Positions 1-10,345 of a stretch of 64,000 nt of DNA are shown here, in pieces. This stretch comes from Vicia villosa. Its lineage: Eukaryota > Streptophyta > Magnoliopsida > Fabales > Fabaceae. The notes under the pieces are model-generated. The model did not search any database and was not told the DNA's origin. It was given only the letters and a program-made list of their open reading frames with translations. The DNA lies in assembly GCF_029867415.1 (NCBI RefSeq), contig NW_026705209.1, positions 558,001-622,000 of the forward strand. The letters are read 5' to 3'. Position numbers and translations under genes: made by a program. Numbering within the stretch: position 1 is the stretch's first letter; each line of letters opens with the position of its first letter.

Positions 1-420
1 ATCAGAAGCTGTGAATGTTCTAAAGATCCAGAAAACTCAAGTTCTGAAGCTGTCCTAAATGGAAGCATGAATCAGAAGCTGTGAATGTTCTGAAGATCAA
101 AGAAATTCAAGTTCTGAAGCTGTCCTAAATGGAAGCATGAATCAGAAGCTGTGAATATTCTGAAGATCAAAGAAATTCAAGTTCTGAAGCTGTCCTAAAT
201 GGAAGCAGGAATCAGAAGCTGTGAGTGTTCTAGGGATCTAAAGAAATTCAAGTTCTGAAGCTGTCCAATGGAAGCAGAAGTCAGAAGCTATGAATTATCA
301 GAAGTCAGAAACTGTGAATGTTCTGAAGATCTAAAGAAATTCAATGTTCTGAAGCTGTCCTATGGAAGCAGAAATCAGAAGTCATGAATGTTCTGAAGAT
401 CAAGCACTGTGAACGTCTCT
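1..420 (+). repeat. 70-bp minisatellite, about six copies
   Basis: A 70-bp unit beginning ATCAGAAGCTGTGAATGTTC recurs at 1, 71, 141 and 211, and then in degenerate form from about 281, 304 and 374. The first three copies differ at only a few bases; the later ones lose bases and drift. The matching place in the - strand element (about 13920-14300) shows only a loose, mostly single-copy version, so the array expanded in this copy. Confidence 0.85.
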
Positions 421-637
421 ACCGAAATAATCAGGGAAGTCTTTTATTATTAAAATTCTTCTAGTATTAATTTCAGGGGGAGATTATTCATCTCAGGGGG
501 AGATTGTTAATCTCAGGGGGAGACATATTCACATGCTTATGCTATAGCTGTGTAATTTGTCTTTAGCCGTCTGTTTTTTCTGATCGCAAATTCATATCAT
601 TTATATATGTTTTTGTCATCATCAAAAAGGGGGAGAT
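1..637 (+). mobile_element. 3' internal end of a Sirevirus-type Ty1/copia element, cut by the window edge
   Basis: This is non-coding sequence just inside the 3' LTR of a + strand copia element whose body lies off the left edge. It ends in several copies of a CAGGGGGAGA-type purine run at 474-525 and in the ATCATCAAAAAGGGGGAGAT polypurine tract at about 618-637, which directly abuts the LTR. The same tract borders the LTR of the complete - strand element at 12593-23667, so both belong to one family. No open frame of note is present. Confidence 0.85.
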
Positions 638-1841
638 TGTTAGAACAAGATTTGTTCTGATCAATATTCTTAGTTTTGATGATAACAAGGATATGAATTT
701 TGTGTGAGACAATGTGGTACTCTAATACATTGCAATTTCCATTTCAGGAAATATATAAAGAGTATGCACAAATCAGCGCTCAGAAGCTTTGTCTCAGAAG
801 GTTCAGCATGCAACATCAGAACATGGTCTGGCAAGACATCAGAAGATGGTCAAGGCAGAATCAGAACATGGGTCTATGGAAGCATCAGAAGAACTTGAGA
901 TCAGAAGCAGAAGCACTGAAGTTCTCATGGTATCACGCTCAGAAGCACTTCAAGGTCAGAAGACAAGAAGATGCTATGCACCAAGCTGTTTGACTCTGAT
1001 GATATTCAAATATTTTATTCACAAACATCAGATCAGAAGAAAGTACAGGTGGCAGGCTACGCTGACTGACAAAAGGAACGTTGGAAGCTATTAAAGGCAA
1101 CGTCAGTAGACACAGCGTGAACAAGGCTCGAGGTAGTTGACAAAAGCGTGAAACATTAAATGCAATGCTGTACGGAACATGCAAAGCATTAAATGCTCCC
1201 AACGATCATCTTCTCAAGTGCCTATAAATATGAAGTTCTGATGAGAAGCAAGGTGGACGATTTCGCTAACAATTAACTTGCTGAAACGCTGCTCAAACTC
1301 AAAGCTCAGAAACTTCATCTTCATCAAAGCTCACTACATTGCTGTTGTAATATATTAGTGAGATTAAGCTTAAACGTTAAGAGAAATATCACTGTTGTGA
1401 TTATAGCTTTTCAGAAGCATTGTAAAACTCTTATTTGATTACATTAATTTGTAAGTAACTAGAGTGATCAAGTGTTGATCAGGATACTCTAGGAAGTCTT
1501 AGCTTGTGTCTAAGCAGTTGTAATTAGAGTGATCACGTGGTGGTCAGGATACTCTAAGAAAGTCTTAGCTTGTGTCTAAGCATTTTTTCCTGGAGTGATC
1601 AGGTTGTGATCAGGATACTCTAGAAGACTTAGTCGCGGACTAAGTGGAAAACCATTGTAATCTGTTACGATTAATGGATTAAATCCTCAGGTGAGGTAAA
1701 TCACTCCGCGGGGGTGGACTGGAGTAGTTTAGTTAACAACGAACCAGGATAAAAATAACTGTGCAATTTATTTTTATCGTTCAAGTTTTTAAGACTACAC
1801 TTATTCAACCCCCCCCTTTCTAAGTGTTTTTCTATCCTTCA
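638..1841 (+). repeat. 3' LTR of the + strand Sirevirus (1204 bp)
   Basis: It starts TGTTAGAACAAGATTTGTTC right after the polypurine tract and ends CTATCCTTCA, giving TG...CA ends. It is recognisably the same LTR as 12593-13724 and 22541-23667 in inverse orientation. It is longer than those because a roughly 60-bp subrepeat containing GTGATCA...TGATCAGGATACTCTA is present three times (about 1460-1640) instead of twice. The partner 5' LTR is outside the window, so the target duplication (CACCC at 1842-1846 on this side) cannot be checked. Confidence 0.88.
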
Positions 1842-1845
1842 CACC

Positions 1846-2110
1846 CGTCTCAGAATGTCTTCAGCCAGATTAGATGGCATGATGAAGTTAGCATCATGAA
1901 TATACAAAAACAATTATTTACTGCATATTTTGACTTAGTGATGGTGTTCCAATTTACTGCATGAATACGCCTGTCTGAATCCGTATCACCCCATATGAAG
2001 TTTCTTTGAATAGTTTGAATCTCTTTTAAAGTCTCTTTAGGCATCACTGTTGACATCATGGTGTAGGTGGGCATAACTTCCAGAACAACCTTTGCAAGTG
2101 TTACTCTTCC
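1846..2110 (-). pseudogene. LINE (non-LTR) reverse transcriptase C-terminal fragment
   Basis: Read on the - strand, the translation contains AGRVTLAKVVLEVMPTYTMM followed by QTIQRNFIWGDTD. This is the conserved stretch after the catalytic core of plant L1-type reverse transcriptases. Only about 90 residues remain and the frame fades toward 1846, next to the Sirevirus LTR. There is no endonuclease, no ribonuclease H and no poly(A) tail, so this is debris. The family is clear from the motif; the subfamily is not. Confidence 0.7.
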
Positions 2111-2290
2111 TGCTGAATGAATTCTGAATTCTAATAGAGGGAAAAGGGAGAAAATAGCTTACAAGACAAACCCAAACCTTTATTCCATTTAATATCAAAC
2201 TCATTAGTGTTCAAATTTTCTCCAATACAATTATAAAAGAGTACTTAATGTTGTTTCATTTAATGATTATTTTTTCATCTATTAAATTAT

Positions 2291-3637
2291 GGGTTAAATA
2301 TACAAAACCCCATGTAATATTACTGAGATTTGATTTTACCTCTGTAAAGTTTATTTTTTAATCTCTCCCTTGTAGTTTCCAGATTCTTTCAAGTATCCTC
2401 CTGACTATCATATTGTAGCAAAGATTCTCTCTAGTTGCCTACGTGATTTTTTTTTTAATTTTTAAATCCACGTGAATTTTTTTAACTTTAAAAAAAATAT
2501 TTTTTTAAAAAAAGAAAAGAAAAAAGAGTTTAATTTTTTTTTTTGATTTTTTTAATAATTTTATTATTGTTTTTATTATCAGAATAAATCAAAATTCGTT
2601 AATATTACAGGAGTAAAATACATTTTTTTTAGTTTTGGATATAAAAACAATGAGTTTAATGGTAGTGCACTGTCAGTTTAAAGAGTTATTACACATTCAT
2701 CCAATTAGAATATTTCAAAGTGCCAAATCATATAAGTGTTTTAAAATTTACAGTCTAACTTGGCGGGATACATGGTTGTCATTGATTGACAGTGTAAAAA
2801 TAATTTACACGTTAGTGCACCATCCCTTTTCTCAAAAACAATTATTTATTTAAATTTTTTAACTAAATTATATTTTTGAATATAAAAACAATTATTTATT
2901 TGAATTTTTTAATTAAATTATATTGTTGAATATAAAATACTGTCTTTGTTTTGAATTTCTACGTTTGCACTGCTTGCTGCCACTTTCTATTTTTGGCTGT
3001 CTTATTTAATCCCTTAATATTCTTTGATAGAATGCTTCTTCTCTTTATGGCACTTATGACCTACCTTTTGACATTTATCACAATATTGAGGCCTTCATTC
3101 GAACTCCACCTTTTGCTTAATTTTCCTTCCCTAAATGTCCTTGATGGTGATCGTTTCACACAACTCCCGTGTCACATCCACTTCCATCAAGATTCAGACA
3201 TATGTTACTCTTAATTTACCCGCTATACACTCATATGTGAATATAGGGTTATCAATAGCGCTCCCTATCTTTCCCAAGCTCTAAGCTCCTCACAAATGGA
3301 AAAGCAATGTATTAGTTTGATCCATATAAGCGCCCTTCATCAACACTGCATCCATATCTTGCGTCATACAAGGGCCCTTCATCAACACTACCTCCACATA
3401 TGTGGTAGTTTTAAACAAGTTTTTTTAAATTAAAAAAAAATTCCACGTGGATTTTAGAAAATAAAAGAAAATTCACGTGGACATGCCACGTAAGCAAATT
3501 CACGTGGACATGTCACTTTGTCACTTGAGGTACTAAAGACATGCAATCTTAACATTACAAGGGAGGAATCAAATTTTTTTTACAGAGAATAAAATCAAAA
3601 CTCGCTAATATTATATGAAGTATTGTATATTTAACTC
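2291..3637. mobile_element. MULE-like non-autonomous DNA transposon (1347 bp)
   Basis: The ends are long inverted repeats. The left end starts GGGTTAAATATACAAAACC and the right end, reverse-complemented, starts GAGTTAAATATACAATACT. Similarity continues inward for about 150-200 bp, including the shared stretches TGATTTTA and CTCCCTTGTA and CACGTGGA-type motifs. The identical 9-mer TTAAATTAT flanks both sides (2282-2290 and 3638-3646), the target-duplication length of Mutator-like elements. No transposase is readable. It sits about 1 kb upstream of the sucrose synthase start. Confidence 0.8.
2640..2850. mobile_element. Possible small MITE nested in the MULE-like element
   Basis: A TGGTAGTGCACTGTCAGTTTA segment at about 2660 is answered in inverse orientation by a segment with TTGACAGTGT, TTTACACGTTAGTGCACCAT at about 2786-2824. 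The arms are imperfect and no target duplication could be fixed, so this is a tentative call. A 58-bp tandem duplication of AT-rich sequence follows at about 2840-2938. Confidence 0.35.
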
Positions 3638-3646
3638 TTAAATTAT

Positions 3647-4581
3647 TTATTTAAAAAATTCATTTTAGTTGAGTTTGATCATGCTACTTCATATAGTCCA
3701 TTCATTCCATATGTTTTTGGTTGTTTTAACATTTTAATTTATTTCAAAATAATTGGTGTTTAAGAAATTCATGATATTGTTAACCTTTGCTTTCCATCTT
3801 CATCTAAGATGTAACTAAAATAATTTATTTTTATAATATTGAGTCTGGTTATTTCAGTTTTTTAAAAATAATTTTTATAATATTATATATTTTTGTTTGA
3901 AAAATATTTACAATTTATTTTAAAAAATATTAAACGAAAAAAATAATTATTCTTAAAATATTATTTTAGATATTTTATCATTTTATTATAATTTTTTTAG
4001 ATATTAAAGTTTTAAAAATTAATTAAATTTGAGATTATTTTAAATAAATTTTTATACATATCATTTTTGAGATACATCTTTATGAATATATTATGATTTT
4101 GACTATATTTTAATATTTAATAATATATATTTTTGTTACCGGATGTTGTAATTAATTATTTAATTTATAATTTTTTTAATATTTTAAAAAATATTTCTTA
4201 AAAAAATTATTTTTGAAAATAAAATGAAAAAATTTATTTATAATAAACTATTTACACTCTTTGTTGTGAAAAAAATGGAAATTCGTAAAATATTAGATTT
4301 ATTATTTACATATATAAACTCATACCAAAGTAACATTAGATTTATTATTAATTATATATATGCATGTTAGAAAGCTGCTAAAATGAAACAAGGTGTGGAT
4401 TTGAGATGGAATAAAGAAAAGAACAAAGATGTTACCTCATAGAACAACTTCATATCCCTTAGACATTCTTTGCCTCCACTTTCAAAAAAACAACACAAAA
4501 AGACATTTATTTGCTTTCCCTCCATATTACCAGATCTCACATATTCTTTTCTTGCATGCAAATGATGTCTAAAAATTTCAA
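3647..4581. other. AT-rich upstream region of the sucrose synthase gene
   Basis: No coding frame, RNA gene or clear repeat was found. The sequence is strongly AT-rich with many short A and T runs and probably contains the distal promoter of the gene at 4683. Confidence 0.5.
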
Positions 4582-4590
4582 TATAAATAA
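4582..4590 (+). promoter_or_regulatory. TATA box of the sucrose synthase gene
   Basis: TATAAATAA lies 93 bases upstream of the ATG at 4683. Plant transcription normally starts about 30 bases downstream of such a box, which would place the start near 4615 and give a 5' leader of about 70 bases. No ATG occurs between that point and 4683. Confidence 0.6.
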
Positions 4591-4682
4591 CTATCTTCAC
4601 AACATGCAAAAAACAGTCCTCTCTAAATTTGTTTCTTGTTCTAAGTTATATTGACTTATTGAATTTTGAAGCTGTCCTTCAA

Positions 4683-7600
4683 ATGGCTTCTGGCTCAAAT
4701 TCACCTTTGAAAAGATCTGATTCCATTGCTGATTCCATGCCTGATGCCTTGAAGCAAAGCCGCTTCCATATGAAGAAATTCTTTTCGAGGTATTACTCTC
4801 TCCGTCTCAAATTATAAGTCGTTTAAAGTTATGCACACCGAACCCAAAAATGTATATAATTGGTTATTGGACGGTTTTCGATTCAACTATTAGATTTAAC
4901 TAGCTCGATCTAGTTTTTAAGACACTATTTGAAATATGACACCTGATATGAGACGAAGCGAGTACTATATGTTAAAGAGCCTCATGATGTTTTATGTGTT
5001 ACACATTTTTGGTTCGTTTGACTTCCTTGTTTAACTTTAAGGTATGGAAAATATGAAACAGGTTGATTGCAAGTGGGAAAAGGCTAGTGAGACAAAATCA
5101 AATAATGGAAGATGTGGAGAAAACAATTGAAGATAAAAATGAGAGAAAAAAGCTTTTAGAAGGCTTGTTGGGATACATTCTCAGTTGCACTCAGGAAGCA
5201 GCTATTGTTCCACCATATGTTGTTTTCGCGGCGAGGCCGAATCCTGGTTTCTGGGAATATGTTAAAGTGAATGCAGATGATTTACAAGTAGATGGTCTTG
5301 AGGCTTCAGATTACTTGAAATACAAGGAAACTATATTTGATGAGAAGTGGTAAGTTTAATTCTTTGAAGCTTGTTTGCATAATTGTTTTTAGGCTAAACA
5401 TGCAGTTTTCTTGGTGTCAATGTTTGCTTAAATATGAAACTCTCTGTAACACCACATCTCTGAAAAAATGTGTTTCCGTGTCAGTGTCCAAAACTGACAC
5501 CGACACTTGTAATTACATTTAATTTATTCATTTTTTAAAAATATTATTTGGATTGACGTGTCAGTGTCGATGTGGTGTTTCCAATATCCTGATTCATAGG
5601 TGAAAATGACTTAAATTTGCAGGGCAAGTGATGAAAATGCATTGGAGATAGATTTTGGGGCTATTGATTTCACAACACCTCATATGGCTCTTTCATCTTC
5701 TATTGGAAACGGACTTGACTTTACTAATAGGGTTTTGAGTTCAAGGTTGAGTGAGAGTTCACACTATGAAAATCCATTGCTCAATTACCTATTAGGCCTT
5801 AACCATCAAGGAGAGGTAACTAAAAGCATTAAAGTATCAAATATTAAAATATGCACTAATGAAAAAACAGTTAAAGTTTATTTACAATGTTTTATTAATC
5901 ACATATTGCAGAACCTTATGATTAGAGACAGTTTGAATACAATACCAAAGCTTCAAAAAGCATTGAAAATAGCAGAAGCATATGTATCTGCACACCACAA
6001 AGATACACCGTATCAGAATTTCGAAAGCAGGTAAATATCTAACTCTTTTACTTTAGGCCTCTAGCGCTGACATTTCGATACTGATAATAATTTAAGAAAA
6101 TGAAATAATTGAATATAATATGTGTCTGTATCAGACACTGACATATGTTGGATACCAGACAACGCATGTGTTGATGCTAATAATTTTTTTTTCTTTTTCT
6201 GTGAGCAGGTTTAGAGAATGGGGATTTGATAAAGGTTGGGGAAACACTGCAGGAAGAGTAAAAGAGACAATGATGATGCTTTCTGAGGTGCTAGAAGCAG
6301 CAGATCCAGTTAAATTTGAGTCACTTTTCAGCAGGCTACCAAACATGTTCAACATTGTTATTTTCTCTATTCATGGATACTTTGGCCAAGCTGATGTTCT
6401 AGGATTGCCAGACACTGGAGGCCAGGTTTAATTAATCCCTCCTTTTCAATTATTTAATCCAAGAAAATTACTAGATAATTACAACTTTCTTGATTAATCT
6501 TTTTCTATGTTGGGATTAATAGGTGGTGTATATTCTTGATCAAGTAAGAGCATTAGAGGAAGAATTACTCCAAAAGATTGAGTTGCAAGGCCTTGATGTG
6601 AAGCCTCAAATTCTTGTGGTATGCTACAAAGTACTACTAATACAAAATATACATATAAGTATAATCCATCATATTAATTTCTTGTACTAATCATTTTTTT
6701 TCTTTTCCTTTTGTTTCCGTATTATATAATGCATTGGTCCTTATGTTCTGGCGTGCAGATGAACACTCTATCCGTTTTTTTAATGGCCTAATGTGTTGTT
6801 CCGTGAACAGGTTACACGTTTGATACCAAATGCAAAAGGGACAACATGTAACCAAGAACTTGAGCCTATCGTCAATACTAAGCATTCACACATTCTAAGA
6901 GTCCCTTTCCGGACAGAGAAGGGAATTCTATCCAATTGGGTGTCGCGATTCGATATCTATCCTTATTTAGAAAGATATGCTCAGGCATGTAGAATCATAT
7001 CTTCATTTGTTTTTTCTCTCTTTCACATTTGATATTGAGACAAGAAAATAAAATAAAAAGAAAGAAACAGATATAATCTTGCTCATGTATCGTTATCATA
7101 AACAGGATTCTACTACCAAGATTCTCGAACTTATGGATGGAAAGCCTGATCTCATTATTGGAAATTATACTGATGGAAACTTGGTTTCATCCTTAATGGC
7201 CTCTAAACTTGGTGTAACTCAGGTTGGCTTATGGGCATATATAGTAAACTGTTTTCAAAAAACCTCTTATACGGTCTCGAATTAACATACCCTTATATAA
7301 CATTCTTTTTCTATAAGTGTTTTTGAACTAAAACTTGTATCCATAATGATTGAAGGCAACCATTGCTCATGCGTTGGAGAAGACAAAATATGAAGATTCC
7401 GATGTCAAATGGAATAATTTTGATGAAAAGTATCACTTTTCAAGTCAGTTCACAGCTGATTTAATCTCAATGAACTCAGCTGATTTCATCATAACCAGTA
7501 CATACCAAGAAATTGCTGGAAGGTTAACCTTTGTTTTCCAATTGAATAATACATAAACTCTTATATACAACCTCCGGATCACTGTTATAACTTATGTATC

Positions 7601-9395
7601 TGATCTAGATCAGATACATTAGTTATCCAATGAATTTGGAAATAGAATATTTGCTTATAGTAGTGATAGAGTAGTATATATTATTATGAAATGTAACATT
7701 TTTCATTGTTTTGTATCATCAGCAAAGATAGGCCAGGACAATATGAAACTCACACTGCATTTACCATGCCGGGACTTTGCCGCGTAGTTTCCGGCATCAA
7801 TGTTTTTGATCCAAAGTTCAACATTGCTGCACCAGGAGCTGATCAATCTGTTTATTTTCCTTTCACTGAGAAGAAGAAAAGATTAACCACTTTTCAACCT
7901 GCCATTGAAGAATTACTTTACAGTAAGGATGAAAATGAAGAACACATGTGAGTCTCTTAGTCTTTTCTTATTATTCACTTTCATGTGTTCAGGGCCGTCT
8001 AAGTTTTCAGAGGCTCTGTCTAAGTTAATCACGGTTGAAGTGTGACAAATCAATTAGGTGTCATATTTTGTCATTGTTTAACCGTGACAATTATTTTATG
8101 AGACCCTTATTTAGTCACAGTTTAAACGTGTTAAATTTTTGATCCTATACGATAGTCCGTCTTACACACACTCAAAACGGCTCTCTAAGGCCTTAATTTG
8201 TGTTTTTGGAACAGTGGATTTTTGGAAGACAAGAAGAAACCAATAATCTTCTCAATGGCAAGGCTAGACAAAGTGAAAAACATCAGCGGCCTCGTCGAGT
8301 GGTACGCGAAGAACAAAAGACTAAGAAGTTTAGTAAATCTTGTCATTGTTGGAGGATTCTTCGACCCTTCAAAATCCAAAGACAGAGAAGAAACAGAAGA
8401 AATCAAGAAAATGCATTTCTTGATGAAAGAACACAAACTTCATGGTCAGTTCAGATGGATTGCAGCGCAAACCGATCGATATCGCAACGGAGAGCTATAC
8501 CGATGCATCGCGGACACAAAAGGAGCTTTTGTTCAACCAGCATTGTATGAAGCTTTTGGTCTAACAGTGATTGAAGCAATGAACTGTGGATTACCAATCT
8601 TTGCTACAAATCAAGGTGGTCCAGCCGAAATTATAGTCGACGGTGTCTCAGGTTTTCATATTGATCCTCATAATGGAGATGAATCAATCAACAAGATCTC
8701 CGAATTCTTCGAGAAATGCAAGACTAGTCCTGATTATTGGAACATAATCTCAAAAGCCGGTCTTCAAAGAATCAATGAATGGTAAATAAATTATGATCAA
8801 CATTTGTAATTATAAGTTGCAACAACATTAATTTCATGGTTTGATTTCTTTGTAGCTATACATGGAAGATATATGCAAAGAAAGTGTTGAATATGGGATC
8901 AATTTATGGATTTTGGAGAAGGTTGAACAAAGAACAAAAGTTGGCAAAAGATAGATATATCCAAATGTATTATAATCTTCAATTTAGGAGCTTGGTAAGT
9001 TTGTAAAAATATGATGTTAATTTAATTTATAAGTTAGCAAAATCACTTAAATTGAAAAGTTTCATTGCATTGCATTGCAGGCAAGAAAGGTAGCAATTCC
9101 TAGTGAGGTACAACAGGAGTTTCAACCAATGTCAACAGCTCAAGCCAAAAAAGCAGAAGCAAAAGCACAATCTATTCACAGTAATGCAGAAGCAAAAGGT
9201 GAAGCAGCTCAAAGTCAGCTAGTAGCAGGACCATCCAAAAGTGATTCTCATCAGCCAACACCTAAGGAGCTGGCTTATAAAGAAAGTGGTGATCTATATT
9301 CTGGATTACGTTGGTTGCTTCCAGGAATTGCTTTTATGTTCATCATTCATTATCTTTCTAAGTATTTGGAACATTTGTTCATAAGAGAGCATTGA
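4683..9395 (+). CDS. SUS6: Sucrose synthase, SUS6-type (class III), 13 coding exons, 907 residues
   Basis: The enzyme reversibly cleaves sucrose with UDP to UDP-glucose and fructose, supplying cell-wall and callose synthesis. Coding exons are 4683-4789, 5062-5349, 5623-5815, 5912-6030, 6209-6425, 6523-6618, 6811-6984, 7106-7222, 7356-7522, 7723-7947, 8215-8781, 8856-8994 and 9081-9395. All phases match and no stop interrupts them. An RSDS phosphorylation-type site is at residues 11-14. The GT-B core includes [20 protein letters not shown], the pair R584/K589 (MARLDKVKN) and the E-x7-E motif at E680/E688 ([10 protein letters not shown]). Residues 804-907 form an Ala/Lys/Glu-rich linker ending in a hydrophobic stretch ([18 protein letters not shown]). 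That extension is typical of SUS6 proteins and may attach the enzyme to membrane. Intron 7 has a GC donor. The ATG is the first downstream of the TATA box. The family is certain; the numbered symbol is an inference. Confidence 0.95.
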
Positions 9396-9610
9396 TCTTT
9401 CTAAGATGGAATCACAATCATATGTGGATGTGATTTTAGTTTTAACTTATTTGTATTTTAATTAAGTTATATGAATTATATTGTTTCTGTGGTATGTAAT
9501 AAGAGTTATTTCAACAATGCAAATTGAAATTAATTAGTGGCATTTGAAATCAAAATATTACTCCCTCTTGGTTACTCTAATTAGTGGAATTTGTGTTCCT
9601 TTATGAGCAA
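9396..9610. other. 3' flank of the sucrose synthase gene
   Basis: This is T-rich trailer sequence with A/T-rich polyadenylation-like signals (for example AATAAG near 9498) but no perfect AATAAA. It ends at AGCAA (9606-9610), the left target duplication of the solo LTR that follows. Confidence 0.5.
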
Positions 9611-9763
9611 TGTAATACCCTAATTTTTCGACACCGGAAATTACCGGTAATTATCATTATCATTTAATAAATGGTAATTAGAAGACATTTTTGGCCAAAG
9701 AAATATTAATATATCATAAAGATTGCAAATATGACTTAGTTGGAGGGCGAAATGGACATTGAT

Positions 9764-10345
9764 TGTTAAGAAATGTGGTTGGGCCTAACTCATCCCTATA
9801 AAATCGGCTTGTAGGGTGAAAATTACCCCCACTTATAAAGACATGTTCAAGTCATATATTATTCGATGTGGCACCCCCTCACGCCCAGAACTAGACAGCT
9901 GGAGCATGGAAATAAATGGTGGGTGACCCGATAACTGAAATCATAATTGGCGGCCCACCAGATCTTAAACGAGGTTTTGATACCATGTTAAGAAATGTGG
10001 TTGGGCCTAACTCACTCCACAAAATCGGCTTTGTAGGGTTGAGTTAGGTCCAACCACACTTCTTAACATGATATCAGGGCCTAGCTTAAGATTCGGTGGG
10101 CCACCTATTATGGTTTCCGCTATCGGACCACCCACCATTTATTTCCACGCTCTAGTTGTCTAGTCCTGAGCGTGAGGGGGTGTGTTAAGAGTTCCACATT
10201 GGACAATATATGGTCTGATTATGTCTTTATAAGTGGGGGCAATCTTCACCCTACAAGCCGGTTTTGTAGGGATGAGTTAGACCCAACCATATTTCTTAAC
10301 ATGGTATTAGAGCCTCGTTTAAGATCCGGTGGGCCACCTATTATG
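9764..10345. mobile_element. Head-to-head inverted pair of TRIM retrotransposons
   Basis: TRIMs are tiny LTR elements without genes. On the right arm a 119-bp LTR (10183-10301, TGTTAAGAG...TTCTTAACA) is preceded by a purine run (GCGTGAGGGGG). A short interior reaches back to a primer-binding site TGATATCAGGGCC at 10069. The left arm is the mirror image: LTR 9764 to about 9874, interior, and primer site about 9972-9985. The arms share an 83-bp central LTR (9986-10068) that is itself palindromic. After 10301 a second primer site and interior fragment follow. The right boundary and a target duplication were not resolved. Confidence 0.72.

Noticed and set aside
1..420. CRISPR-like regular repeats
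   Set aside because: The 70-bp units are contiguous with no unique spacers and lie in a plant retrotransposon.
2951..3214. 87-codon + strand frame
   Set aside because: It starts without a clear ATG context, lies inside the MULE-like element and resembles no transposase or host protein.
5450..5590. MITE in intron 2 of the sucrose synthase gene
   Set aside because: GTGTCAGTGTCCAAAACTGACACC and the inverted GTGTCAGTGTCGATG pair only over short stretches. No target duplication was found, so the call is unsupported.
8200..8550. 116-codon frame overlapping the sucrose synthase gene
   Set aside because: It is an alternative frame of exon 11, whose true frame contains the conserved glycosyltransferase motifs.
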